NCBI RefSeq assembly: GCF_022012475.1
Contig: NZ_JAKLWS010000041.1
Location: forward strand, 1 to 35,515
Source: Rhodohalobacter sulfatireducens
Lineage (GTDB): Bacteria > Bacteroidota > Rhodothermia > Balneolales > Balneolaceae
DNA length: 35,515 bases
Reading direction: 5' to 3'
A model generated the notes under the pieces. That model was not told the DNA's origin and made no database searches. It saw nothing but the letters and a program-made list of their open reading frames with translations. Below, one piece after another: positions 8,424 to 16,728 of the stretch (its first letter is position 1; the number at the start of each line of letters is the position of its first letter). The position numbers and the translations under genes are program-made.

Positions 8424-9284
8424 TTATCGTAAGTGAAATCTCTGTGCCCAACTGTTAAATCCTGAACCGATCTCTTCCATTTCATGGATATATTCTGAAC
8501 TTGAGGTTGAACTCCATGTATGATTTTTAAAGTCTTCAATGAACGTTTTCCCCTTACTCTCATACAACTCTTTTACACGCATTAAGAATACGACCTGGTA
8601 CCAGGCGTAATTTTCTATACCTACTCTTACATACATCTCTTCAAAATCGGTAAGGGAAGTAAACCTGGGAGATAGCTCATTGACCAGGATTCTTGATACA
8701 TCAACCCAGAGATCACGTTTTTTCGGATAATGTTGGTCAAGATAAAAATAAGCAAAATATGTAGCCGCAAATTCAAAGGTCCACTTATTCGGGAAACCGG
8801 CACCATAAGCATTGGCATAGATGTGTCCCAATTCATGGAATCCAATCAATGAAACGAAAAGGTTCACGATCTCTTCATTCGACATTTCATATTGATCCTC
8901 CAGTTCATAACCGTTCGTTGACGAAGCAACAATATTGGAGAGTTCATTGTTGGATTGAGCGGGAATGCAAACTACATAGGGCGGGCCGGAGACAAAGGGC
9001 AATCCGTAGGGAATAGAAGAAATTTTTTTCCAGTCAACAGAATCAATAATTGCAATTGAAAATGACTGCTGAAGATCAAACTGATTTTCAAAGAACTCAA
9101 TAGATTTACTCAACAGGTTGAAATTATCTTCAGCCCGATCCTTAAAGCCTTCCGAGTAATATGTTTTGATAGGCCCTTCTATTGAATGAAGGTTTAAGGC
9201 ACGAATTTTTTCGATAGCTGATTGGCCATAAATGGTTGTCGAAACAGCAGAAAGTAGAATTAAGAACAACACCTTTCTCATCAC
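8424..9284 (-). CDS. Secreted HELGH zinc metallopeptidase-like protein
   Basis: A 286-residue exported protein with a signal peptide (residues 1-21, ending TIYGQS). The zinc motif HELGH is at 150-154, and a downstream Glu at 171 in a TFEFAATYFAYF helix is positioned like the third ligand of gluzincin-type (MA clan) peptidases. The catalytic Glu151 and both His are present, so the site looks intact. Outside the motif I recognise no named family. Substrate is unknown; location is periplasmic or extracellular. It lies between an AT-rich unknown gene upstream and the sucD-like remnant downstream, inside a segment that seems to have been inserted next to sucD. Confidence 0.65.
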   Translation of the reverse strand: MMRKVLFLILLSAVSTTIYGQSAIEKIRALNLHSIEGPIKTYYSEGFKDRAEDNFNLLSKSIEFFENQFDLQQSFSIAIIDSVDWKKISSIPYGLPFVSGPPYVVCIPAQSNNELSNIVASSTNGYELEDQYEMSNEEIVNLFVSLIGFHELGHIYANAYGAGFPNKWTFEFAATYFAYFYLDQHYPKKRDLWVDVSRILVNELSPRFTSLTDFEEMYVRVGIENYAWYQVVFLMRVKELYESKGKTFIEDFKNHTWSSTSSSEYIHEMEEIGSGFNSWAQRFHLR

Positions 9285-9454
9285 AAGGATCTCCCTTTAA
9301 TAAACTTTTATCTTGTAAAATAATGGTCTTTAAAGTAATCTGCTTGAGAATTGACAGTTCATTTTTTCAGAAAACGAGTGAATTACTTTCCTTGGCAAAT
9401 GATTTTATCCGGGGACAAGCTTGGATGCTTTTGTCATTCATTCAAAACAGAGAT

Positions 9455-10018
9455 TTACCGTTGAATAGCCGGTGAGCCAATAAATCTGTGCAACCGATAT
9501 TTCAGATAATTAGTCAATATTTTTAGAGTGATTACAAAGTTGGAATCATTCATTCCATGAACAGAATATTCAAATAACTCTTCAATTGTGAATTGTATGT
9601 TATCAAGTGGTTTTATGGCATTGTAGGACACATATTCATGCCCTTTTGTTTTAATCAACCCAAATGAATTTTTTGTCAGATTTGAAGAAAATTTTTGGAG
9701 AGGTGTAAAGCTACTTTTATTATAAAAATAGGCAGTTAATTGGAGCTTTTTTAATGTTGGTAAATATTCCCTTGATACTGAACACCCAACTACATTTCTA
9801 TTCATAAAGTGATACGATTGCAATCTGGCAGAATAGGAGGGCAGATTATATTTTTGAAGTACAACCAATATTGCTTTACAGATGTTATCTGTGGCGTATA
9901 ATTTATTTTCAGATCTAGGCTCTAAGAGCTTTAAATCTGGTAAGGGAGACATGTGTAAAAGCAGTTTATCCCTCGTAACCCTTCTATTGATTTCAAGATA
10001 TTTTTGTTTATGAGTCAT
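9455..10018 (-). CDS. Unknown 187-aa protein, AT-rich
   Basis: A soluble 187-residue protein with no signal or membrane segment. Residues 20-55 (LLHMSPLPDLKLLEP, then KLYATDNICKAILVVLQ) loosely recall the N-terminal pattern of ADP-ribosyltransferase-like folds (L.H.S....L.P followed by .YAT....A), but the later catalytic motifs cannot be assigned, so no function is claimed. The codons are more AT-rich (many AAA, AAT, TTT, TTA) than in the sucD and dnaG genes alongside, suggesting recent acquisition. It is 46 bp downstream of the sucD terminator region and its own 3' neighbour is the HELGH peptidase. Confidence 0.6.
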   Translation of the reverse strand: MTHKQKYLEINRRVTRDKLLLHMSPLPDLKLLEPRSENKLYATDNICKAILVVLQKYNLPSYSARLQSYHFMNRNVVGCSVSREYLPTLKKLQLTAYFYNKSSFTPLQKFSSNLTKNSFGLIKTKGHEYVSYNAIKPLDNIQFTIEELFEYSVHGMNDSNFVITLKILTNYLKYRLHRFIGSPAIQR

Positions 10019-10070
10019 GAAATGTAAAAAATCCCCTTCTTGTACCCCTAATCGTAGTATTAACTAAAAT

Positions 10071-10105
10071 AAAAAAAGCCATCCAAAAATGAATTTGGAT
10101 GGCTT
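10071..10105 (-). terminator. sucD Rho-independent terminator
   Basis: A perfect 12-bp stem (10076-10087 with 10094-10105; AAGCCATCCAAA against TTTGGATGGCTT), loop of six, followed on the minus strand by seven T residues (A run 10071-10077). It sits 24 bp past the sucD stop. Confidence 0.9.
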
Positions 10106-10129
10106 ATGAAAATCTGGCAAAATTGAGCT

Positions 10130-10999
10130 TTATCCCAATAGTTTCTTCAATGTAACGCCAATTTCGGCAGGGCTTTCGGCTACGGTTACGCCGGCATCTT
10201 TTAATGCTTGTTTCTTATCTGCGGCTGTACCTTTTCCGCCGGAGATGATGGCGCCTGCATGGCCCATTCGTCGCCCGGGAGGAGCGGTACTTCCGGCAAT
10301 AAAGGCTACAACCGGTTTGTCAACATGGTCCTTAATGTAAGCAGCAGCTTCTTCCTCGGCAGATCCGCCAATCTCACCAATGAGCACAATCGCTGAGGTG
10401 TCGGGGTCGTCCTGGAACAGTTTTACGGCATCGGTGTGGTTCGTTCCGATCACGGGGTCACCACCAATTCCGATCGCAGTACTTTGTCCGAGCCCCGCTT
10501 TGGTTAACTGGTCAACCGCCTCATAAGTCAGGGTTCCGGAACGGGAGATCAACCCAACATTTCCGGGCGTGAAAATCATGCCGGGCATAATGCCAACTTT
10601 TGCCTCACCGGGGGTAATCACTCCCGGACAGTTTGGTCCAACTAATGTGGCTCCGTGATTCTTGCAAACCTGCTTCGCTTTCACCATATCCTGAACCGGA
10701 ATGCCCTCGGTAATACAGATAATCACTTTAATTCCCGCAAGCGCGGATTCGATAATAGCATCACCTGCGAATGGAGGTGGTACAAATATGACCGATGTAT
10801 TGGCTTCCTCTTGTTTTATAGCTTCTGCTACTGTGTTAAAAACGGGCTTCTCAAGGTGGGTTTGTCCACCTTTTCCGGGCGTTACGCCGCCAACTACATT
10901 TGTTCCGTATTCAATCATCTGACCGGCATGGAACGTTCCTTCGCTTCCGGTAAAGCCTTGTACAATCAAGCGGGTTTCATTACCAACTAATACACTCAT
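10130..10999 (-). CDS. sucD: Succinate-CoA ligase, alpha subunit
   Basis: A 289-residue protein, the normal length of SucD. The N-terminal CoA-binding Rossmann domain begins [18 protein letters not shown], the [12 protein letters not shown] signature is near 122-133, and the phosphorylated catalytic His is His247 in [15 protein letters not shown]. With SucC it makes succinate and ATP or GTP from succinyl-CoA in the TCA cycle, in the cytoplasm. sucC is not adjacent, a common arrangement in Bacteroidota. A strong terminator follows. A copy of a 98-bp inverted repeat element lies about 100 bp upstream of the start. Confidence 0.98.
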   Translation of the reverse strand: MSVLVGNETRLIVQGFTGSEGTFHAGQMIEYGTNVVGGVTPGKGGQTHLEKPVFNTVAEAIKQEEANTSVIFVPPPFAGDAIIESALAGIKVIICITEGIPVQDMVKAKQVCKNHGATLVGPNCPGVITPGEAKVGIMPGMIFTPGNVGLISRSGTLTYEAVDQLTKAGLGQSTAIGIGGDPVIGTNHTDAVKLFQDDPDTSAIVLIGEIGGSAEEEAAAYIKDHVDKPVVAFIAGSTAPPGRRMGHAGAIISGGKGTAADKKQALKDAGVTVAESPAEIGVTLKKLLG

Positions 11000-11101
11000 G
11001 AAACAGGTTTATTTCGTTTATTTTTCAGGTTTTATTGATTCGGTCTGAATATACCATCATTGGGAATCATTGCCAAAGGGTTGGTGACGTCAATCGAAGA
11101 G

Positions 11102-11199
11102 AGACATTGTATTTTTAGCGCCATATATTAAAATGGTCATTGGCACGATGTCTTGAAATCAACCTGTACTTATTTCAGTCTCGAAAAAATACAATGTCT
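11102..11199. repeat. 98-bp inverted-terminal repeat element, copy A
   Basis: The ends are 15-bp perfect inverted repeats: AGACATTGTATTTTT at 11102-11116 and its complement at 11185-11199. Two further copies of the same length at 19141-19237 and 19262-19358 have ends reading AGACATGGTATTTTT. At the position where copy A differs (T for G) its right arm changes to match, so the stem is preserved. There is no ORF inside and no clear target duplication. Confidence 0.8.
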
Positions 11200-11213
11200 T
11201 ATATAGGTCGGCT

Positions 11214-11468
11214 TTAGATCTGAATCCTCGGCTGCTCTTGGTGTCCTCTTACTTTTGAACCGTCAAAAGTAAGCAAAACCTCTCGGCAGTGAAGAAAAAA
11301 CGGCGGGTCTTGGCTCAGCATGGCAACCTTCGAATAGTCCATTGCGCTCAGAGTTAAATTGAAAATCATCACCGGTATCGAAGGTTGCACTTCATGCCTC
11401 CCCAATTCCCCTGATTTCCGTTTTTCCTTCAAGGCCGAATAGTTTAAAGCTTCAAAAACGCCATTCAT
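11214..11468 (-). CDS. Small uncharacterised ORF
   Basis: An 84-codon frame with an ATG, ending LLTFDGSKVRGHQEQPRIQI. Short frames with similar tails are, as far as I recall, seen repeatedly in intergenic DNA of Bacteroidota genomes and may reflect a repeat rather than a protein. No signal peptide, membrane segment or domain is visible. It lies between the inverted-repeat element and a gene-free stretch upstream of dnaG. Low confidence that it is translated. Confidence 0.3.
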   Translation of the reverse strand: MNGVFEALNYSALKEKRKSGELGRHEVQPSIPVMIFNLTLSAMDYSKVAMLSQDPPFFLHCREVLLTFDGSKVRGHQEQPRIQI

Positions 11469-11778
11469 ACTTCCACAGGAATAGTGGGTCTCGTCTTCAC
11501 TGAACTTACTTTTTCGCCTGCCTCTTCAGTGTGGAATGAGGATTGCGGTTTGGGGAAAGAGGTGAAGGGGAGTCGGGGAGAGTGGGAGAATTTTCCCCAA
11601 TCCAGAACCTCACTCTTCAGGGGGAGAGTTGGGACGAAAGCATGGTATGTCTGGAATTAGCTATAAATAGCCGATGTCTCCATTTTCTCGGTTTGATTTG
11701 AAAAAAAATTCTGATATGAAGAGATTCTATGTTTGAATAGAGCTTTCTCGACGCTCCAATTTTCGCTATCATCAACGT
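11469..11778. other. Gene-free stretch upstream of dnaG
   Basis: No gene is visible. A G-rich tract at about 11550-11590 and a partial inverted relation between CCTCTTCAGTGTGG (near 11521) and CCTCACTCTTCAGGG (near 11607) are the only structure noticed. The dnaG promoter should be within the last 100 bp, but no convincing site could be chosen. Confidence 0.4.
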
Positions 11779-13794
11779 ATGATTTCAGACGACAAAAAAG
11801 AGGAAATTCGCGCGGCGGCGGACATCGTGGATGTGGTCGGCGATTATGTGAAGCTCAAGAAATCGGGCAGCGGATTTGTGGGACTTTGTCCGTTTCATGA
11901 TGAGAACACGCCATCGTTTCATGTGACGCCTCGCCTGGGTATCTATAAATGTTTTGGATGCGGTGAAAGCGGTGATGTCTTCAACTTTGTGATGGAGATG
12001 GAGGGCATTGGATTTCCGGAATCGCTCCGAACCCTTGCCGAACGATACGGAATTGATATCCCCGAGGATCACACCGAAGAGGACAGCGAGGAAACCAAAA
12101 AACGGGAAGGTGTTCTGCATGCACTAAAGTTTGCAGGACTGTTTTATCATCGTCAGCTGCTGGAATCTCCTGAAGCGGAAAAAGCCCGATCCTACCTGGA
12201 CAGCCGTGGTTATCCTGTAAAGATCTGGAAAAATTTTGGATTGGGATATTCCCCCAGCGGATCAGCACTTTTAAAAGAAGCTCAAAAAGAGGGAATTGAA
12301 GAGGAATATCTGCTGGAAGCGGACCTGATCAAACCCAGCAATCGGAATGACGGTTATTTTGATTCATTCAGGGATCGTTTGATGTTCCCGATCTTCAATC
12401 CCTCCGGAAAGCTGATTGCCTTTGCCGGTCGGATTTTGAATGAGAATAAGAAGACGGCGAAGTATATCAACTCCTCCCAGACCATTGTATATAACAAGAG
12501 TGAGGTTGTGTATGGTGTCAATTTTTCGAAGAATGAGATTCGCAAAGAGGAGGAGGTGATCCTGGTTGAGGGATATACCGATGTGATTACGATGCATCAG
12601 AAGGAGATTAAAAATGTGGTCGCCTCAAGCGGGACCTCCCTCACGGCCGGACAAATCAAGATTTTGCAACGCTACGGCAAACGAATCGTCATGATTTATG
12701 ATGCCGACACCGCCGGACAAAGTGCGATGGAACGCGGAATGAATATTGCGCTGGAACAGGGGATGGAAGTAAATCTTATGGAGCTTCCCGAGGGCGAAGA
12801 TCCCGATTCATTTGTGAAGCAGTACGGGAAAGAATCGTTCAACGATTTTAAGAAAGAGCATGCGGAAGATTTCATCACCTTCACGATTCATAAAGCCGAG
12901 AACGCCGGGAAGATGGAAAGTCCTGGAGATCGCTCATCCGTCATCAAACAGATTTTAGACAGCATCGCACGAATTCCTGAAGAATTAGATCGGCAGTTGT
13001 ATGTACAGCACCTCCATCAAAAAACACAGAAGTATCGAAAGGGATCGGACCGCGAACTGTTCCAGCAGTTGGATAAGATTCTCAAGGAGCGAAAGAAGCA
13101 ACAGCGCTTTCAGAAACGGAGAGAAGACTTTTCAAGGCAACGGACTACGGAACTATCCGTGCCGGTGCAGGATGAGTATCAGAATCAGTCATCTGGCGAA
13201 AAACAGATTCGAAACAGGAAACGCCCTCAATATGAGTTAGAGATGATTCGTCTGCTGCTTCAATTCGGCGAAAATATGCGTCGGTTTGTAGGGCATAATA
13301 TTGGGGAAGATCATTTTGAGGATCAGCAAGTCCGCACGTTTTTCAGTGATATCATGGAACGGCACCTTAATGAAGAGGAGATCAGTGTTGAACACTATAT
13401 GAACCGGGAGAATCCCTACCCGTCGTTATTGGGCGATATCTTGGTGGACCGTCACTCCATCAGCGAGAAATTTGCAAAACGAACGGGAAGCGAATACCGC
13501 AAGGACAGGAACCCGATTTTAACAGCCAAATCAACCATGAAACCTATCCGGCTGTCCTATTGCGAGAGAAGAAAGGATGAGATCTCCCGTAAAATTGGCC
13601 GGGCCTCCTCAGAAGAGAAAGAAAAATTAGGGGCGATGCTGAGTAAACTTCAGAAAGAGATTACGCGGATCAAGAAAACAGCGGCGGATGACCTGTTCGA
13701 TGATCCCGATTTTTTGAAAGGGGCAGAGATCGAGACCCATAAGAGCTTCGAATACCAGATGAAAAGTGAGCTTGAAAGGGGATCAAAGAAATAA
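11779..13794 (+). CDS. dnaG: DNA primase
   Basis: A 671-residue bacterial primase that makes RNA primers at the replication fork. The N-terminal CHC2 zinc finger is at Cys37, His40, Cys58 and Cys61. The catalytic core follows, with the TOPRIM motifs VEGYTDV (Glu264) and YDADTAG (Asp308, Asp310), the metal-binding acids for nucleotide transfer. The region after about 450 is charged and helical and serves as the DnaB helicase-binding part. Length and order are normal. It stands alone rather than in the rpsU-dnaG-rpoD operon of proteobacteria. No strong Shine-Dalgarno precedes the ATG. Confidence 0.97.
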   Translation: MISDDKKEEIRAAADIVDVVGDYVKLKKSGSGFVGLCPFHDENTPSFHVTPRLGIYKCFGCGESGDVFNFVMEMEGIGFPESLRTLAERYGIDIPEDHTEEDSEETKKREGVLHALKFAGLFYHRQLLESPEAEKARSYLDSRGYPVKIWKNFGLGYSPSGSALLKEAQKEGIEEEYLLEADLIKPSNRNDGYFDSFRDRLMFPIFNPSGKLIAFAGRILNENKKTAKYINSSQTIVYNKSEVVYGVNFSKNEIRKEEEVILVEGYTDVITMHQKEIKNVVASSGTSLTAGQIKILQRYGKRIVMIYDADTAGQSAMERGMNIALEQGMEVNLMELPEGEDPDSFVKQYGKESFNDFKKEHAEDFITFTIHKAENAGKMESPGDRSSVIKQILDSIARIPEELDRQLYVQHLHQKTQKYRKGSDRELFQQLDKILKERKKQQRFQKRREDFSRQRTTELSVPVQDEYQNQSSGEKQIRNRKRPQYELEMIRLLLQFGENMRRFVGHNIGEDHFEDQQVRTFFSDIMERHLNEEEISVEHYMNRENPYPSLLGDILVDRHSISEKFAKRTGSEYRKDRNPILTAKSTMKPIRLSYCERRKDEISRKIGRASSEEKEKLGAMLSKLQKEITRIKKTAADDLFDDPDFLKGAEIETHKSFEYQMKSELERGSKK

Positions 13795-13833
13795 ACAAAG
13801 TATGTGGAGCAAACAGGATATCTACACCCCTCC

Positions 13834-13851
13834 CTCCGTCGGCTGACGGAG
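13834..13851. repeat. Palindromic hairpin downstream of dnaG
   Basis: CTCCGTC (13834-13840) and GACGGAG (13845-13851) form a 7-bp stem with a GGCT loop in a pyrimidine-rich stretch. There is no T run, so it is not a convincing intrinsic terminator; it looks more like an interspersed palindromic repeat. Confidence 0.55.
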
Positions 13852-13972
13852 CACTCACCTCGAGGAGAGATTCCTACGTTCAAAATCCTCATTTACGATG
13901 GAGGAAAAAACTCTTCCCGAAAATCTAAATCAGAATTCATGATATTTAAAGTCAGGTCAAAGAAGTCTGAAA

Positions 13973-14557
13973 TCAATTCACATAAATTCGTGCACCAAAG
14001 GTAATTGCTTCAAGATATTCTGCATCGTCATTAAGAGGAATATCCGCCTCCAGCATCAGGTCCACAGGTGCATTTTCCACGTGATAATCTAATCCGACGG
14101 GTAATAAGAAAGAGTTTAGTGTGAAATCTTCCGTTATAAACATTGGCTGATAATTCAGACCCGTATAAAAACTGATGGGATCAAAATCACGGCTGATATT
14201 TAATCCGAATTTAAGGCCCGGTTCGTCGTACTGGTAGGCACCGACGAGTAATGCTGCCGACAGCACGGAATATGGTTCTGAAGTAAGGCCGTATTCAAGG
14301 TGTGCACCTGCGTAAAGCTCATCATCAAAAGCGCCCAATTTAAAGTGACCTGTCAGCCGTGGTGTGAGCCCATAACCAGCCCGAAAGATCATCATAAAAT
14401 CGTTTTGCTCGGTGAGTGCTGTTGGTTGAATCCCGACAGCGAAGGTTCCTTCCCGGAAGGTTTGGGCATTTGAAAAGAAGCCATCCTGGGCATGAATAGT
14501 TTTAAACCCGGAAATAAGTAGTAAAAATAGTGCCGCAATCAGATAATATTTCTTCAT
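13973..14557 (-). CDS. Outer-membrane beta-barrel protein (unknown role)
   Basis: A 194-residue exported protein. I place the start at the ATG at 14557, because MKKYYLIAALFLLLISGFK is a typical signal peptide and AAGAGA lies about nine bases upstream; a TTG eight codons earlier is less likely. The mature part alternates hydrophobic and polar residues (FAVGIQPTALTEQ, GHFKLGAFDD, YAGAHLEYGL) and ends in an aromatic strand (FGARIYVN), as in small outer-membrane barrels. No specific family is recognised. It is divergently arranged with another putative barrel protein starting at 14736. Confidence 0.7.
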   Translation of the reverse strand: MKKYYLIAALFLLLISGFKTIHAQDGFFSNAQTFREGTFAVGIQPTALTEQNDFMMIFRAGYGLTPRLTGHFKLGAFDDELYAGAHLEYGLTSEPYSVLSAALLVGAYQYDEPGLKFGLNISRDFDPISFYTGLNYQPMFITEDFTLNSFLLPVGLDYHVENAPVDLMLEADIPLNDDAEYLEAITFGARIYVN

Positions 14558-14735
14558 AAATGATATCTCTTTTGTATTCAATCAATTAGAGGAGAATTCA
14601 CCCAAGATGTTCCATTTGAGTATATCAGCAGTACAATTACAGCTTTTTGATTTAATTAATTTCACAGAAAATTTATTTGCAGATTTAATTCCATCAGATT
14701 ACTATGGGAAAATCTTTGAACCTAATTTATATCAG

Positions 14736-15332
14736 ATGAGTAAGTCTATAATTTTATTAGCATTAAGTTTTTTTATAAGCTGCAATCTTGTTCATTCGCA
14801 GGATATTGAAGAAGCACATCCGGCTGACAAGGGTTTTTATATCGGAGCTTCACTTGTAGGGACCAGTTTTCAGTTGGATGCCCCGGGACTTGGTGATGAA
14901 ACGGATACCGGCGGCGGACTTGGCTTAGAGGGGGGATATAACTTCAATAGAAATTTTGGCCTCTTTCTCTCATTGGATGGCTCAAATATGAGTCCGGATA
15001 ATGGTGAAGATTATAATTTAGTTCATTTCGATTTGGGTGCTGAAGGTCGCCTGGGGAGTAGTGGCAGCAGTTTTCGGCCTTTTGCAAGGGCATCGTTATT
15101 GGGAATGGCTGCTACTATTGAAGATGACGGATTTGAAGCTGAGATTAGTGGTACCGGTTTTGGATTGGGAATCGGAGTTTACTATTTCATCAACAGTCAA
15201 CTTGCCTTTGATCTCGGGTATACACACAGCTGGATCACCATCGATGAACTATCGATCGGTTCCGTGTCGGTAGAGGTGGATGAAAATGCAACGACCGGCC
15301 GCCTGGGATTGGGTTTCTCCTACCACTTCTAA
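14736..15332 (+). CDS. Outer-membrane beta-barrel protein (OmpW/OmpA-barrel-like)
   Basis: A 198-residue exported protein. An ATG at 14736 gives the signal peptide MSKSIILLALSFFISCNLVHSQ; the open frame extends 43 codons upstream, but those codons do not resemble coding sequence. The mature protein has alternating strands, with GFYIGASLVGTSFQL and GGGLGLEGGYNFNRNFGLF near its start and the C-terminal strand GRLGLGFSYHF ending in Phe, the usual outer-membrane insertion signal. It is similar in style to the barrel-only porin-like families. It is divergent from the gene ending at 14557, and a terminator follows at 15360. Confidence 0.75.
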   Translation: MSKSIILLALSFFISCNLVHSQDIEEAHPADKGFYIGASLVGTSFQLDAPGLGDETDTGGGLGLEGGYNFNRNFGLFLSLDGSNMSPDNGEDYNLVHFDLGAEGRLGSSGSSFRPFARASLLGMAATIEDDGFEAEISGTGFGLGIGVYYFINSQLAFDLGYTHSWITIDELSIGSVSVEVDENATTGRLGLGFSYHF

Positions 15333-15359
15333 CAGTTTATTAAGTATTTGATCTTCTAT

Positions 15360-15385
15360 GGTTCACTGTTTTCGAACGGTGGGCC
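15360..15385 (+). terminator. Hairpin with TTCG tetraloop, probable terminator
   Basis: An 11-bp stem (15360-15370 with 15375-15385, including GT wobbles) closes a TTCG tetraloop, an unusually stable loop in RNA. The T-rich tract that follows (ATATTTTGATTTC) is weak. It sits 27 bp after the barrel gene stop. Confidence 0.55.
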
Positions 15386-15479
15386 ATATTTTGATTTCAG
15401 TTAATTGCAATTCTTTTTGATGATATTGGTGAAACAACGATATATTTCAGCTTAGTTTTCACCTATCATATAAAAAAAC

Positions 15480-16301
15480 ATGAATTCAGATTTAGAAGTC
15501 GCAAGGAAAGCCGCAAGAGAGGGTGTTCGTACCATCAAAAAGTACAAAGAGAAGGGGATCAATATTGAACAAAAAGGATTTCATGACCTGGTCACCGATG
15601 CCGATATCGCGACGGAAAAAGCGATCATTAAAGTGATCAAAGAACACTTTCCCGAGGATGAAATACTGGCTGAGGAGTCAACGGCCGAGGACCAATTAAA
15701 AGATTCGAGAACCTGGATTATTGATCCTATTGACGGTACAACTAATTTTGCACATGGTTTCCCGATGTACTGTGTGTCTGTAGCCATGTGGGAGAAGAAA
15801 GCACCAAAGGTGGGTGTAGTGATTGAGGTAACACGCGACGAAGAGTTTACAGCTATTGCGGGTGAAGGAGCCTGGCTGAATGGGGAAGCAATTCGGGTTT
15901 CCACCAAAAGTGAACACAAAAAAGCATTTGTGGGTACCGGTTTTCCATATAATGATCTCTCATTGATTGAACCCTATCTCAACTTGTTTCGCAAACTGAT
16001 GCAGGAGTTACAGGGGATTCGCCGTCCGGGGTCAGCTGCATATGATCTGTGTTGCGTTGCCTGTGGTCGTTTCGACGGATTTTACGAGTATTCACTTCAT
16101 ATCTGGGATCTTGCAGCCGCTGCCCTTATTATTAAAGAAGCCGGCGGTGTTATAACTGATTGGGATGGGGAGGACCGATGGGCTTTTGGTGAGAGAATTG
16201 TGACAGGAAATTCCAATACTCATACATTTTTACTGAAAATGATCGGGGAGTATATCCCGGAGGAACAGAGACGTGTGGTTACTGCTGAACATTCACATTA
16301 A
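15480..16301 (+). CDS. suhB: Inositol monophosphatase family protein
   Basis: A 273-residue member of the Mg2+-dependent, Li+-sensitive phosphatase family. The metal-binding residues are all visible: Glu65/Glu66 in LAEEST, Asp82 and Asp85 in IDPIDGTTNF, and Asp211 in HIWDLAAAALI. It hydrolyses myo-inositol 1-phosphate or related sugar phosphates in the cytoplasm; E. coli SuhB also takes part in rRNA antitermination, which cannot be inferred here. The next gene begins five bases after its stop with AAAAGGA as a ribosome site, so the two are probably co-transcribed. Confidence 0.93.
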   Translation: MNSDLEVARKAAREGVRTIKKYKEKGINIEQKGFHDLVTDADIATEKAIIKVIKEHFPEDEILAEESTAEDQLKDSRTWIIDPIDGTTNFAHGFPMYCVSVAMWEKKAPKVGVVIEVTRDEEFTAIAGEGAWLNGEAIRVSTKSEHKKAFVGTGFPYNDLSLIEPYLNLFRKLMQELQGIRRPGSAAYDLCCVACGRFDGFYEYSLHIWDLAAAALIIKEAGGVITDWDGEDRWAFGERIVTGNSNTHTFLLKMIGEYIPEEQRRVVTAEHSH

Positions 16302-16306
16302 AAGGA

Positions 16307-16723
16307 ATGAGATTTAGCGACTACTTAACACTTTCTTATCTCTATAAATTACTGGACAGTAACAAGATTGGTGTAGGTATCCTGGCATTCAGTTTTCTTT
16401 TCATATTTACTATGAACCTCGCAACCTTGCTTACGACCGTTTTGATTGCCATCGCTATTCCTTTTTCACTTTATATGCTGTTGGTTCTCTATATGCATCG
16501 AAAAAGAGGATGGATTTACGGCTTTATAATTGTCATGGGAATTTCATTTATCCCTTTATTCCTTTCCAATGATAATCTGCTTTTGCTTGCATTGAAATTC
16601 ACCCCGCTTTTGACATTTGTATTGTACACCATGGCACTTAGATTAAAAGTAGGCGAGTGGCTAATGGAGATGGAACACGAAAGAGAAATGACAGACCTTT
16701 TGAATAAGATTACAAAGAATTGA
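16307..16723 (+). CDS. Small integral membrane protein of unknown function
   Basis: A 138-residue protein with four hydrophobic segments (about residues 20-38, 42-64, 70-86 and 88-108), followed by a charged C-terminal tail (LMEMEHEREMTDLLNKITKN), which is probably cytoplasmic. No family is recognised. It is tightly packed between suhB (5 bp) and the lysine-ketoglutarate-reductase-like gene (5 bp), so the three form one transcription unit. Confidence 0.75.
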   Translation: MRFSDYLTLSYLYKLLDSNKIGVGILAFSFLFIFTMNLATLLTTVLIAIAIPFSLYMLLVLYMHRKRGWIYGFIIVMGISFIPLFLSNDNLLLLALKFTPLLTFVLYTMALRLKVGEWLMEMEHEREMTDLLNKITKN

Positions 16724-16728
16724 TAACT

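Noticed and set aside
13834-13851. dnaG intrinsic terminator
   Set aside because: The stem is fine, but no T run follows on either strand; it is listed as a palindromic repeat instead.
14607-14735. N-terminal 43-codon extension of the barrel protein at 14736
   Set aside because: The extension lacks coding character, and the signal peptide starts at the internal ATG.
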